Origin: Anastrepha obliqua
Taxonomy: Eukaryota; Arthropoda; Insecta; Diptera; Tephritidae
Direction: 5' to 3'
Assembly: GCF_027943255.1 (NCBI RefSeq)
Contig: NC_072893.1
Coordinates: 92,511,784-92,575,783, forward strand
DNA length: 64,000 nucleotides
In this document: positions 46,166 through 57,679 of the stretch, one piece after another
Layout: each line of letters starts with the position of its first letter
Numbering within the stretch: the first letter of the stretch is position 1
Translations under genes and position numbers: made by a program
Notes under the pieces: model-generated
What the model saw: the letters and a program-made list of their open reading frames with translations, nothing else
Told to the model about the DNA's origin: nothing
The model's database searches: none

Positions 46166-46798
46166 GTCGTTAGTCTTGGTTGGGCCACTGGAGACCTATT
46201 TCATATCTCCAGTCATCATCCGTTTAAGATAGATAAGATAGCAAAAAGTGCTATTATACTACCTTTTGAGCAAGAAAATGACATACCAAAACCGCTAAAC
46301 GCAATATACAACGAAATGGACGACCACATGAAAAGGCAAGTGGAAGCTAGGTGGACTAACCTGACCACATGCAAAACAGCAAAAGTCATGTGTAGAACTA
46401 ACGACAAAAAACTGACTCAATTCATACTTACGCTCTCGCGAAAGGAATGCAGAACTATCATAGGTATGCTAACAGGTCATAATCTATTTGCTGCACATGC
46501 GTACAAGAGAGGGATTGCTAACACGGACAAATGCAGAAAATGCAGAGAGGATGTTAAGGAAACTTTAGAACAGCTTATGTGCGTTTGTCCGGCATTATTA
46601 AAATCGCGACTAAGATGCCTGGGAGCCCCACTGTTTGAGGGTCTGGAAGACGTCTCAAAAGCGGAGCTCCCAGCCCTACTTAGATTCGCCAAAAGCGCTG
46701 ACATCCTACATGGTGTCTACTTTAAGGTCGGTCTCCATCTGGTATCGCTAGGGACCAAAAGGTCTATGCGTGGCTTATTGCCAACCAGGCTAACCTAA
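46118..46798 (+). pseudogene. LINE ORF2 C-terminal region, 226 codons open
   Basis: An open frame that begins upstream in unrelated sequence. LINE similarity becomes clear from about residue 65 (DDHMKRQVEARW) onward. The motif TGHNLFAAHAYKRGI followed by CxxC and ECVCPAL-like residues is the conserved C-terminal zinc-knuckle region of RNase H-bearing LINEs. No RT or RNase H catalytic residues are included. The stop codon lies inside the TAACC tail, which may be natural for the family. Confidence 0.75.
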
Positions 46799-46812
46799 CC
46801 TAACCTAACCTT
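46180..46812 (+). mobile_element. LINE C-terminus ending in (TAACC)4
   Basis: The last part of a LINE ORF2, 5' truncated. The tail after the RNase H domain contains RQVEARWTNLTTCKTAKVMC, LSRKECRTIIGMLTGHNLF, KCRKCREDVKETLEQLMCVC (a CxxC...C zinc-knuckle-like motif) and PALLRFAKSADI, typical of I/LOA/R1-related elements. The frame stops at 46796-46798, within the tail, which is four TAACC units at 46791-46810. Confidence 0.82.
46791..46810 (+). repeat. (TAACC)4, equals insect telomere repeat TTAGG
   Basis: Four exact tandem TAACC units at the 3' end of the LINE. On the other strand this is (GGTTA)n, the canonical arthropod telomere unit that flies are known to have lost. Confidence 0.9.
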
Positions 46813-49080
46813 TCGTGATTTCGATCACTACAGCCATATACCGAGAAAATAATGTATTTCTTTTTCCCCAAACTAATATACATATAAAACTCTGCTTTGC
46901 CCACATTCCCCCAATAGCCTTCGATAGATTTTTGCCCAGCAGAAATAAATAACTTTTAGATTACTCAATTTTGCAACAGATTTCTGCTGCAACTTTTATG
47001 GAAAAGAAGACAAAACGATAAAGACAAAGACAAAGTCTTGACAAACAAGGAACCTAAAGTCGGCCCTCGTGTTTTCATTTCCTGTCTTGGAGTCATTAGT
47101 ATAGAAAATTTTCTGGCCGAGAAAATCTTTGGACTTGACTACTGTGTATGCGCAACTTTTTATTCTCGGACTTCGATCTATGCCCGACTGATCAAAGAAG
47201 AACCTCAGCACATTATCAACTATCGCTGTACTCATGACGCCTCTAATGCGCTCATCTGGATTAGATCAAGGTTTTGAAGTTTTAGTTATGGCGCAAATTA
47301 ATGTACACTTGGCCAAAAGGAGCCGCAACCGACTGCCTAAGTGTTAAAAAGGATATTAAAATGAAAAGTAATATCAATGGAAAGACAACCATGCGTATAT
47401 ACACAGCTTCACACATACATATGCACATGCATGTACGAGTTTAAATTTTGGCAATTTAATTGTTTACTGTTTGGTGAAATTTGCAGAAAACCAGATTAGG
47501 CCTTTGGAAGTGTGGAAACAGTGATAGTTTCAATTAAAATGTTAAATCAAATAAAAAGTGTGGGCCACAGCAATTGGGCGAACATGTAGGTATGTATGTG
47601 CATATTTACGTTCATAGAAGATATTCCGGCAGCTTATATTATATTCCAGTGTCCTGTGAGGCGTTTCATACTCGTTTTTGCCGTTCAGCCTTTTTTAACC
47701 TTTTTTTCGTTGGCTTTCCACTTTTACCACTTTTTGGGACTAAGAGAATCATATATACAAACATATATTTTCATACCTTTTCCGCATATCTCTACTATGC
47801 AAAACTCACAGCTGCGAGTGTGTGCTGCTTCGTTGCAATAACCACTCACCGCCAAGAGTTGACCAGCAGTGTGCGAACGAGCAACGACAGTCAGGATATA
47901 AGCGTTCTCGACCGCTGCTGACCGCTAACCGCATGCAGATAATTGCTTTATGAGCGAGCGATGGTAGTTATGAACTCAAATGTGATTTTCGCCCATTAGC
48001 CGCTCATACACACATACGGCTACATATGTAAAATACTTCGTATCAGTGTGCATGCGCCTGTGTCGCCAAAGATTTTAAATTATGATGACTCTGCATCTGT
48101 CTGCTCCCTGGCCTCTGCCAACTGCTGACCACTGCCAATCCACAGCCATTTAATGACTCAATGGGGATCGATTATTTACGAAGTGCGAGCAAGTATTTAG
48201 CCGGAAGGTATGGTAAGTGACGCGTCTTTTAATGGGAATTAATGTTTGCACGTAATAGATGCCGTTGCAAGTACACAAGTAAATATAGTAAATGGCTAAG
48301 AAACTCGTGCCACATGTGGCAGGCGGGCGTAGCGAAATGGAAAAGTTTTTTAATCTTCATGAAAGCAACCACGTCTTAACTATCAAAGCGTTTTAGTGGC
48401 TACGAAAAAACTTGCAACTCACAATTTACAACCAGCAGCTTGCACAACAATCGTACGCATTCGGTGCAAATAGCGGAAGTGTTGCGGGCACTTATGGCAG
48501 CATACTTGAGTAGCATTTGTGCGTGAAAAGGTGCGAAAAAATAAGAAAAGTGTTACAAATCGTAATGAACGTGCACAAAAGAAAAAAGGAGAGAAACAAA
48601 TTTGTTGATATGACTGGCGGCAAAGTTACATGCCACAAATCAAATATAAGTTCTTGCAAACTGCTAACCGTAAGCAGAAAAAGGAATAGAAAAAATAATA
48701 AAATGTTTGTAATTTCTACTTGCGATTCCTTTATATAACCCCCGCTCGCTCCCCAGGCTCAACTGTCATGGCGATATTTTTATGAGAAATTGCTGGGGGC
48801 GACTTTCTTTGCAACAAAGTAACTCAAAAAAGCGCACATATGCACTAACAACGCAAAGTCAGCATTTCGAGAAATGGGGGCGTGCGCTCCTAACTACAAT
48901 GTATCTCCTCCCTTAGCGTTTGTTGTTGGTATTTCATACATGCAGCATGCGATATGTGTTTGTGCCTGATTTGCCGCCTTTGAATTGTCAACATGACAAT
49001 AACTTAGTAACGTTCATAACTTCGTATGGCATTCAAGTAATTTGTCAATTGCTTTGACCAATGTCCAGGGGCTAAACCTG
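46813..49080. other. unannotated stretch
   Basis: No element or gene recognised over 2.3 kb. Overlapping plus-strand frames of 81 and 115 codons at 47574-47921 have no family resemblance. Possibly host single-copy DNA. Confidence 0.4.
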
Positions 49081-49419
49081 AGATAGAGATGCACATTTTT
49101 CGATATTTACTATCCCGGGACCCCGGGACTAGTCCTGAAATTTATATATTTATTATTTTGCAACAACTTAGCTCAAAAAAAATTTATCGATATTGCTTGA
49201 AAAGCTCTCCTACCATTTGATTAATTAATAAATAAATGGGGTTTAATTATATATATATGAATGACAGTTTTTCTTGACGCCGTTCCTAGTAGATTCAGAG
49301 GTTTTTTTTTTAATTTGGGCAACTCGAAATTATCTTTAAAACTGTGCTCTAACTTACTTCTTTCTTAGAGTTTTATGTAGAACTCGGGTTCTACGCTAGA
49401 AACTTAGTAAAAAAATTGG

Positions 49420-50150
49420 CCCACCCTAATACATATCCCGTTGCATAGTTATAAACGCACAAAAACCTTACTTATATTTTTGATTGTGTTCACACAACAA
49501 GCAACATCATTTGTATTCCTAAAGAAGAGAGTAGTCAAATATACCTGTAGCAAAATTAGAAACGCATTTTAGGCACTCTTTTAAAAATTTTGAATTTGCT
49601 CTCCCTAGTGATGTGTGGTATTTCCATTACTTTTAACAACTTCAAAGATCTATTTCCAATATTGAATTAAATAACTTTTGCACTAGTTGCGTGCCAGAGA
49701 AGTCCCATGATTGGAGAATGGCATCATTCAACTCTTCCTTTGTAGAATAATTCCTTCCTTAACTGCCCAAACCTATTCACCCCACAAGTTCCCCACGATA
49801 TTAAGATCTGAGGAAATCGATGACCATATTGATCTTTCCAAGTGTATTCACAGCTCTAAACACCATCAGAGATTCACCACCAACATTTATTTTTGAAAAA
49901 TAGTTTGGCTCTGAACGCAAATATCTATAATACTTCATCCATGTGGCCCATCTAAGTTAAATTTCTTTCCATCAGAATAGATAGGCTTAAAAAATCTGTA
50001 AAATTTGGAAAACTTATACAATTTGAAAAGTCGTTTTTTTTTATTTACGTTAATAGTTTCCAATTACGCTCCATATCATAACGAGCGAAAGTTTTCCGTC
50101 TAATTTTGTGCTCATCGGTAACTTTTGGAGCTGGCTCCATTTTAGAGAAC
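49420..50150 (-). mobile_element. Tc1-like (DD34E) transposase relic
   Basis: Minus-strand relic found by translating through stops. From 50140 it reads KMEPAPKVTDEHKIRRKTFA with RYDMERNWK. At 49980-49860 it reads YSDGKKFNLDGPHG, where the family has FSDEKKFNLDGPDG (first aspartate block), then LRSEPNYFSKINVGGESLMV. At 49780-49640 it reads NLWGELVG and GRNYSTKEELNDAILQSWD, the region after the catalytic glutamate. The QQDNAPCH block is deleted. Element ends were not located; the 49420 side is a guess. Confidence 0.75.
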
Positions 50151-50789
50151 TAATACTCGTACTGCCTAAATTAATTATTTTCGTTATCCAAGACAAAATT
50201 GCATAGAACTGGAACTATATAAAGGGAAGTTGAAAAATGTATTACTACATTTATGTATGTAATGTATATACTTTTAACATATAACGATATTTAAAGATAC
50301 ATTTTTCTAAGAACATTATTGCACTATATATGTACTGGCGAAGAGTAAACAAAAAATGTTTTTTTAAAGCTGGAGATGTCCTCTTTCGTTTGGTATTGAT
50401 ATTGATATCATGGAGTAAGTAAGTATTTATAACCATTATACGAAAATATTGTCCTTTGAAATTCTCCAATCATTTGGCACTCATTCGACCTTTGGGTGAT
50501 TTTTCACCAATTTTGGAGCTCTAAGTTTTGTATCTTTTTTATGATAACCTTACAATTTTTTAATATCAATAAGTTGTTTAGAAGAAAAGGAAATATTAGG
50601 AAAAGCCCAAGGGTGAAATTTCTCCTATATAACAATTGCGTAGCATTTCAGTTGACAACACTTCGCAATGCTAAAAATTATTACCGACAAGATTTTTTGA
50701 GTCGTACATATTAGACTTTTGATTTTGAGTGAAGTTCATAAATCGGACCGACGTAACAGGAACCCTAATTTTTCGTCTCAAAAAACTTT

Positions 50790-51110
50790 ATGAATGTTTT
50801 TAGCTATATTAGGTTTGACGACAAGAAAGTCCGCCAAGAGCATAGAGCTCATCATAAATTAGCACCTACATATTCGTATGTATAAGATAACTGTGGAGAA
50901 GTGGAAAGCTTAAGTACTTGCTGTAAGAAAACATCGCGGGTGAGGAGCAATTACTGGTATTTCGTGGAAGACAAGCAATTCAAGCAATATATTCCATAAG
51001 TGTCCGCTAGGTATGCCATTTAGATATGTACGCTTTATGACAAAAAAAGGAACTTTGCTCTGATATGTACGTGTATACTGGCAAAATACACGGTGGTGCT
51101 TCTGAAAGAA
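50790..51110 (+). mobile_element. piggyBac-like transposase relic
   Basis: A plus-strand scrap of a piggyBac transposase. IRFDDKKVRQEHRAHHKLAP at 50808-50867 is followed, after a stop and frame changes, by GEEQLLVFRGRQ at about 50940-50975. The family has (V/I)DEQL here; the catalytic aspartate position reads E. Pieces like KQYIP and MYALM-KKGT with YTGK continue to 51080. Only the middle of the catalytic domain is left. No TTAA-bounded ends were identified. Confidence 0.7.
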
Positions 51111-52438
51111 ACTAAGGTCAACGGATTCTGACTTAGTGATCTAATTAACGAAATATAACCGTCTACTTCTGCGAAAATTTCGCATAAGTCTTATTATATT
51201 TATATAACATAACTCATGCTTTCACGTGGAAAATTTCAAATTGACGAACATTTTTGACACATGAATAAGACTGGAATTTTTTGTCCCTGAGGATTTTATG
51301 TATGACTTTTCTTGAGGGCCCCAATCAAAAATTAAATTGATGGGTTTCACATGCATACGCAATTTTCTCTGAACAACTTTTACCGTTGCACGGCGTATTT
51401 TTTAGAGTTTTCTGATAGGATAACTTAAGTTATGTCGAAAAAATTTCGTTGCAAAAAATCTTAAATAGGCTTCTGACCCCTTTTTTGTCTGTGTAAATTG
51501 TTTTGAACTCGAAATGATATGTTTAGAACTAAAATTTTGTATTTATGTGCTTATCTGAAGTAGCCTGATGGATGGCTCGTTCACTCCTATTATTGAAATT
51601 TCATTGATTTTAAGGTGGAACGTTGCACTCAAAAAGCCCAGCTGATTTCTACCACAAAAAGTTGTATACACAAAGTGTTTTTTAAAGTTCCTTTCATGCT
51701 ATGAATAGCATTTTTCTGCCTTCTTTTGAAATAATTCTTAAGAAATTAATAGTCCCGAAAATTCCAGAATGGTTAGCAAATAATCCCGGGATTCATGGCA
51801 CTTAAAAGATGCCTGTATCCCGTGATCTTCTAATTTACATCCCTGATATGCACACACTAGCAGCTGCACTAACATTCAGCTGTAACAAATAGCTCGAAAA
51901 TGTGCTTAGAAATAATATCGCGCTTACCTTAGAGAAGAACCCTTAGCTAGTAGATAGCATTTTTACTATCCATTCACTTTTTTCAAATGCTGACTTATTT
52001 TTACCTTCGCATGCTACATTTGGTTATTTGAATAACTTTGCTACAATTTCATTTATATATAGAAATATCCAGAGACATTCTTTACACAAATACCTTAATA
52101 CATACACTCATATGTATGTATATGTGTAACCAAAGCAATAATAGCTTCGAATATTAAATTTTGTATTAAAAAGGTTGCATTGTTGTCCAGCTACTGACTA
52201 TCCACTGGCTATCAACTGTCCACTTTACAGCCATTTACGCTGCTGGGCAACGTCGTGACTTCAGAAGATTTATATGTTATTAAATCAAAAGTTTTTTTGT
52301 ATTTTTCTTCAATTTAAATCTCAGAATAACAAAATGTACAGGTTTTATTTTTTATTATTATATTACATAGATTTCATATGCACGTAGTTAATATACAGAT
52401 GTTTTTAAGTATCTACACACAAAGCAAGCTTACTGCTG
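51111..52438. other. unannotated stretch, possible transposon end
   Basis: Nothing coding recognised. Near 51745-51845 are CCCGGGATT-type and ACATCCCTG motifs in inverse orientation to TCCCGGGACCCCGGGA and GAGATGCACAT near 49090-49135. They may be diverged ends of an old element spanning the Tc1 and piggyBac relics. Confidence 0.35.
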
Positions 52439-52560
52439 GGATATTTACCTACAAAATGGGCTGAGGTTAAGTCTGTATTTATTCCAAAGTAGGGGAAAAA
52501 CACGCACAACTGCCTTAATCATACAGACCAATTAGTCTCAGCTCATTTTTCCTCAAAACA

Positions 52561-53560
52561 ATGGAAAAGATAGTTGATCAGTATATTAGGGAAAACAATC
52601 TAGCTAACTTCCCACTGCCTCGACTTCAATTTGCCTATCATCAGGGAAAATCCACTGAGACTGCAATACACAGCCTGGTAACAGTTATTGAAAAGGCTAT
52701 TGAGTCCAAACAGATAGCTCTATGTGCATTTATTGACATATCAGGGGCTTTTGATAACACTTCCTATGAGCCAATCTATAATGCCCTATAGCTAAAGGAG
52801 GTACCTGAACCAAACTAGGAGGAACAATCAAATCTATCAAATCCACATGAGGCTACCCTCAAGGAGGCGTACTCTCTAATCTTTTGTGGACTCAGTCATA
52901 CATGAACTTCTCCACAAACTGAACAACCTAGGTTTTCACACTCAGGGCTATGCTGATGACCTAGTAGTTTATGTATTAGGCTGGCATAAGGAAACCATTT
53001 CGGATCGCATGCAGCAAGCCCTTACAATAATAAACAAATGGTGCACGGAAAAAGGGCTTTCCACTAACCCATCCAAAACAGCACTTGTGCCGTTTACTAG
53101 GAGAAGGAACATAAATCTCAAATGTCCGACCCTTAACACGTTGACTGCCGCGCCGGGCAATGGGTGCCGGCGCATTGTTTTTGGTGTGGTGGTGATGCAC
53201 ACTTGCGGCGCTGTGTGATAACCAGCAAATTTCGCTCGGCAGTCAACGTGTTAATGGAACAACACTTCAACTCTCGACAGAAGCAAACTATCTTGGCGTC
53301 AGTCTTGACAAAACGCTTACGTGGAATTCCCATATTGAGAGAGTTACTTCAACAGCCACAAGGGCATTATTTGCCTGCACAAGGCTTTTTGGTAAGACAT
53401 GGATACTAAGCCCTAGAATGACCTTCTGGACATTCACCACAGTTGTGAAACCCATAGTCACTTATGCATCCTTAGCATGGTGGCCCAAGGTCAAGCAAAG
53501 AAAAGCAGTAAACGAATTAAACAAATGTCTGATATGTCTAACGCCTGATATGTGTTGATA
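52561..53560 (+). pseudogene. LINE reverse transcriptase domain (interrupted)
   Basis: RT blocks in order: FAYHQGKSTETAIHSLV, CAFIDISGAFDN (first catalytic aspartate), a deleted or scrambled CPQGG block near 52855-52870, GYADDLVVYV (catalytic pair intact), STNPSKTALVPFTRRRN. After the MITE the frame resumes with NYLGVSLDKTLTWNSHIERV, FGKTWILSPRMTFWTFTT, VKPIVTYASLAWWPKVKQRK and KCLICLTP. Stops at 52789-52791 and after 53560 break it. Removing the MITE and one TTAA restores the frame across 53133-53254 exactly. Confidence 0.88.
53137..53250. mobile_element. 114 bp MITE with TTAA target duplication
   Basis: The ends CACGTTGACTGCCG and inverted CGGCAGTCAACGTG are perfect over 14 bp and directly flanked by TTAA at 53133-53136 and 53251-53254. 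Excising the MITE plus one TTAA rejoins the LINE reading frame (CPTLN then GTTLQLSTEA), which is strong proof of both the boundary and the target site. TTAA is the piggyBac target, so a piggyBac-type source is likely. The interior is GC-rich and non-coding. Confidence 0.95.
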
Positions 53561-53571
53561 TTACAGGGGCT

Positions 53572-54680
53572 ATGAAAACATGTCCCATGGAGGCATTGGG
53601 TGTGCTCCTGAACATACCACCGCTTCCAATCTTGATTGAAAGGGAAGCTCGCTCGAGTGCCTTAAGATTAAAAGGTATATCTGAACTTAAAAGTGGGGAT
53701 ATGAAAGGCCATTTAAAGATCTTAGAAGACTTCCTACATAGTCCCATTCTTCATAGGGATGATATACTATCACCCAAACCAATACTCTTCAGGAACTTCC
53801 AAGTTATAATTAATGAACGCACAAACTGGAGAACTAATTCTATCACTTTCAAGCCTGGCTCTCAGCTATGGTTTACTGATGGGTCCAAATTGGAAAATGG
53901 TAGAACAGGGGCAGGAATCAATGGGCCTAAATTTAAAAAATCGATTCCTATGGGACTCTACCCAACAATATTCCAGGCAGAAATACATGCCATTGAAATA
54001 TGTGTGAGAGAATGCCTTAGCAGGAAAATGAGAGGTTCTCACATCTACACACTTTCAGATAGCCAAGCGACTCTAAATGCCCTTCTATCAACAACTATCA
54101 CCTCTAAATAGGTAAATGATTGACTAAACCTTCTCAACACGTTAGGAAACCTCAACATAGTAACACTAGGCTGGATTCCGGGACATGAAGGACATGAGGG
54201 AAATGAAATGGCTGATGACCTTGCAAAACAAGGAGCAAATATTCAACTTACTGGTCCTGATCCTTTCTGTGGATTCACAAAAGGCCACATTAATGAATTC
54301 CTTAGGAAATGGGAAGAAACAAAATTTGCTGCAATCTGGCTAAACTGTGCCGGTCAGCGTCAAGCCAAACTAAGTCTCAACAAAGGAATATCTGACAACC
54401 TTCTCTCACTAAGAGGAGTAGATCTGCGTCGTTTAACAGGATATCTTACAGGTCACTGCAGCCTGAGGTATCATCTAAATAATATTGTCTATCTGAGACC
54501 AATGTCTGCCGCTTTTGCGAAATGGACATAGAAAGCTCAGAACATGTGCTTTGTGAATGTCCTGCATTGGGCAGACAGAGACTTCATCACCTTGGTGGTA
54601 TCGTAGTATCTCCATGCAATCTTTGGAACAACAAACCCAAAATTGTGCTAAAATTTTTTAAAATCCTAAAACTCTAGGGT
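53572..54680 (+). pseudogene. LINE RNase H and C-terminal region
   Basis: The open part at 53572-54111 has PMEALGVLLNIPPLPILIER, then RNase H: LWFTDGSKLENGRTGAGING (first aspartate), FQAEIHAIEIC (glutamate) and YTLSDSQATLNAL (aspartate). After a stop at 54109-54111 comes LGWIPGHEGHEGNEMADDLA (last catalytic aspartate), so all four RNase H acidic residues survive. The C-terminal region has RRLTGYLTGHCSLRYH, then, in another frame, CRFCEMDIESSEHVLCECPA and the end near 54675. Confidence 0.88.
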
Positions 54681-54755
54681 TACAAAAATAGGCCTTTCAC
54701 TATAGATCAGCTCTGGTCGCAGTGCGTAATGGCCTTCTAATAATAATACTAATCT

Positions 54756-55456
54756 ACATGTTTTGCTTACCCAAATGTAATTTTAATTATTCCCAAGATA
54801 TTTAGGAAATCGTGCTTGGGGGATTGAGATAATGGCTCACTTACTCACACCCTATAGCAAATTGGTTTCGGGTTACCACACATAAGTCAAAATCTAACAT
54901 TTATTTTATTTTTATATTAATGACTTTCCTTTGCTTCATTAATAACTTAAATATTCATGTCAGCGATCACCCAAACTAAGAGATGGTAGCCCAAAAAGAA
55001 GTGTGACCCAGTTTTCTCATAAATGTTGCATAGACTTCGCTGAAGAGTCACACATTTTGGAAAAGGCTTAAGTTAAATCAAGTAAATCAAATAAAATAAC
55101 GGCACGAATCTATTCCAAATCTGACATATTTTTCTTAATGCTACAAAATGTAAAATCTTTGTCAAAAGTTTTTACTTATTTTTTGACATTTGATAATATT
55201 TATAATGCAACAGCCATTTTAGAAACCCAATGATTTAAACTCAGTACAAAAATACCACGGCCATGTAATAAAACACCCAAATCTGTTTGCATTCTCAGGT
55301 AAATTTTTTTCTTATAACCTAAATAATTTTTAAATGTTATACCTAAGCGCTTTTCGAAATATCTAGTTTTGACATATTTAAATATGTCATAAATAAATTA
55401 TGTAAATATAAAAAATAAATAGTAATAATAAATTATCCTAAAAATAAATTATGCAT
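54756..55456. other. unannotated AT-rich stretch
   Basis: AT-rich, nothing recognised. AATAAATA-like runs near 55390-55450. Confidence 0.4.
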
Positions 55457-55577
55457 AATTGGCGCTCATACTCTTTATTGGGTGGTATGCATCTCCTCTT
55501 ATACCTCCTATTTGTGGTATACATCTTGATGTTGTTCCACAAATAGAATGAACTACAGTTTTAGACTGTACGGTTTA
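55457..55577 (-). mobile_element. tRNA-derived SINE, copy 6 (3' part)
   Basis: Minus-strand 3' portion. ATTGGCGCTCATACTC (inverted tail), ACCTCCTATTTGTGGT, ACATCTTGATGTTGTTCCAC and ACTACAGTTTTAGACTG match the family in order. The remainder of the body and the head are absent. Confidence 0.8.
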
Positions 55578-55619
55578 CCCTGCTACTATTTTATTTAAAG
55601 GGCAAACCCATTGATCTGG

Positions 55620-56265
55620 CAAACACGAATTTCAAGTGTCTAAGCTTAGTGGCATGCCACGCAGGATAGTGAAAGAGAAGATGTCTGACAGACTCCAACA
55701 ATCGAAAGGAGGTGCGTTCATCGTTGAGAATGTCGACCTAGGAGACAGTGGCCTATGATCAGAGCAAGTAACATAGAGACGCTTTTCCTTTACCGATTAT
55801 GTAGCGCCTTTGAGCGAATTCTGGTCAAATTCGTTTTGTAGCTTTACATGTAAGACTATCAACCCATCTCGTGTTGGTTGAAGTGACAATGCAAAACGCA
55901 GTTTGTAGGTTGAGAGTGGTATACCTACAATCTCCGTACGAAGAGGAACCGAGTGGTAGTGCCCTCTTTCTCTAATTTAGCTTGGCTGGCTTAAATTCCG
56001 CGGTATGTCACTATGTACCCACGTAAAATGAATGCGGAAATATTCCGCCGTCTCGTTAAGAGATGATCGGCAATTGCGAGAAATCATGGAATTAAGACAA
56101 CCCCAGAATAAATAGACTTGGGTATCCTAATAAACATATACTTCGCCAAAGGTAGAGTTTTAGTTTGCAATGCACTGCAGCGATTATGAAAACGAGCCGA
56201 ATCGCTTACTTTTTCAACTTTACTGTCAAGCTTTGAGCCATCAGTTAAGAACCATAAGCAGTTTT
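55620..56265 (-). mobile_element. LINE RNase H and C-terminus relic, minus strand
   Basis: Minus-strand relic opposed to the LINE upstream of it. WFLTDGSKLDSKVE at 56262-56221 is the start of an RNase H domain (D in TDGSK). Later pieces are heavily decayed; IIGHCLLGRHSQR near 55770-55730 matches the TGHxxLxxH region of the C-terminus. Many stops lie between. It is 5' truncated and older than the 52.4 kb copy. Confidence 0.6.
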
Positions 56266-56329
56266 TCCAACAAGGTATATTATTATATTAAATAACCTAT
56301 TAAAATAGTCAATAGTATTTGACTGTCTA

Positions 56330-57545
56330 TTTTTTTCATCGGTATGTTTCATTGACGCATGGAAGCTCTCTTTCATTACGCCCTTCTTTAAGAGTGGCAA
56401 TAAAAATTACGTTAGAAATTATAAGCCTTTTTCAAAGCTGTCGACTATGTATTTCCAAAATTTTTGAGCGCGCGGTCAATGCAAAGCTGATCTTTGCGGT
56501 TAAATCTTTAATTTGCCCCAATCAGCATGGGTATGTTACTAACAGATCTACAGTATGTAACCTGGCTGTTTTTAATGAATACTGTATTGATTCTTTCTAG
56601 GCTGGTTTCCAGGTCGACTCTATTTACACTGACTTCTCGAAATCCTTTGACAAAGTTTCTCATAGGATATTAGTTAAAAAATTAGCTTATTTTGGCTTTC
56701 ATTCTGCATTTCTGCAATAGATAATCTCTTATTTGAGCAATAGACGTTGTGTTGTAACAATTGATGGTGTTTCATCTAATCCCTTTGCTGCCACCTCTGG
56801 TGCGCCACAAGAAAGTATCTTGGGCCGCTTTTATTTGTGTTATTTGTTAATGACATCAAAACTTGTTATTCATTTGCTAAATTTTTGCTTTATGCTGATA
56901 ACCTTAAGATCTTCTCAGAGATCTAAAATCAAGAGGATGCCCTTAAACTTCAAGCCGATATCGCTTTACTTATCTTAGTGCCATCAAGGACCTAGGTGTT
57001 ATCTTTGATAACAAATTTTCTTTTAATAACTATTTAAATTATATTACTTCAAAATCTTTCCCGATCTTGGGCTTCGTCAGACGTAACGCCACTGAGTGCT
57101 TTGATCCCTATACCATTAAGTTACTCTATGCATCTTTTGTTAGGCCTCATTTAGAATATGCGGTTTTTATTTCGAGACCTTGTAGTCAGTAAGCTATAGA
57201 ATAGAATAGAACCGAAAATGTGCAAAAAATATTTGTCTGAATTTTATTTATCCCATGCAATCACATTCTGCTCGTCTTATGCTTATAAGTCTCAAGGTTT
57301 TAGAAATTCGTAGGTCTATACTGGAGTCATTGACTGTCCCCACTTGTTGGAAAGGATTCGGTTTAATGTTCCCCAGCGATCTCTTAGGAACTTCTACCCT
57401 TTTTAGGGGGGTAACATTAAAACTAAGTATGCCAGTAATGCTCCAATTACTCGTGCTTTACGGGAATTAAACGCCATAATGATATTGTTCTCCATTTTTG
57501 TCTTTCGAGAGTAGCACTTTTAAATCTCTTGAATTCTATGTTATA
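56330..57545 (+). mobile_element. jockey-type LINE reverse transcriptase relic
   Basis: A plus-strand RT in several frames. In order: WKLSFITPFFKSGNKNY; SKIFERAVNAKLIFAVKSLI; CPNQHGYVTNRSTVCNLAVF; DSIYTDFSKSFDKVSHRILV (first aspartate in TDF); ISYLSNRRCVVTIDGVSSN; ATSGAPQESILGRF, a degenerate SGVPQGSxLGP block; FCFMLITL where YADD is lost; and KDLGVIFDNKFSFN. The C-terminal part near 57300-57480 includes NVPQRSLRNFYPF-like and ITRALRELNAI residues. It ends where a SINE fragment begins. No AATA tail remains. Confidence 0.82.
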
Positions 57546-57559
57546 GCTGTTTTTAAATA

Positions 57560-57662
57560 CCTCGGCAGGCAAGGGAAAATCTCCGAGTGCATTTCTGTCA
57601 TGAAAAAGCACAAATAGGAAGAGGAGCTCGGCCAAACACCCAAAAAGGGTGTACGCGTCTAT
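57560..57662 (+). mobile_element. tRNA-derived SINE, copy 7 (rearranged, 3' part)
   Basis: Plus-strand fragment: CTCGGCAGGCAAGGGAAAAT, CTCCGAGTGCATTTCTGTCA and TGAAAAAGC jump directly to ACAAATAGGAAGAGGAGCTC, GGCCAAACACCC and AAAAAGGGTGTACGCG. About 70 bp of the body is deleted. The tail runs into a TA microsatellite at 57661-57679. Confidence 0.85.
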
Positions 57663-57679
57663 TATATATATATATATAA

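Larger units (their letters stand above)
52440..54755 (+). mobile_element. LINE with RT and RNase H, 5' truncated
   Basis: A 2.3 kb I/LOA/R1-type non-LTR retrotransposon copy. RT begins near 52440 (WAEVKSVFIPK) and continues with FLKTMEKIVDQYIRENN, LCAFIDISGAFDN, TQGYADDLVVYVL (catalytic YADD) and GLSTNPSKTALVPFTRR. A 114 bp MITE interrupts the frame at 53137. The thumb, RNase H and C-terminal zinc-knuckle regions follow. The 3' end near 54738-54755 is TAATAATAATACTAAT. There are about five stops or shifts in 2.3 kb, so it is moderately old. Confidence 0.9.

Noticed and set aside
46791..46810. A true interstitial telomere
   Set aside because: Only four units, located exactly at the end of LINE coding sequence, so a LINE tail is the simpler explanation.
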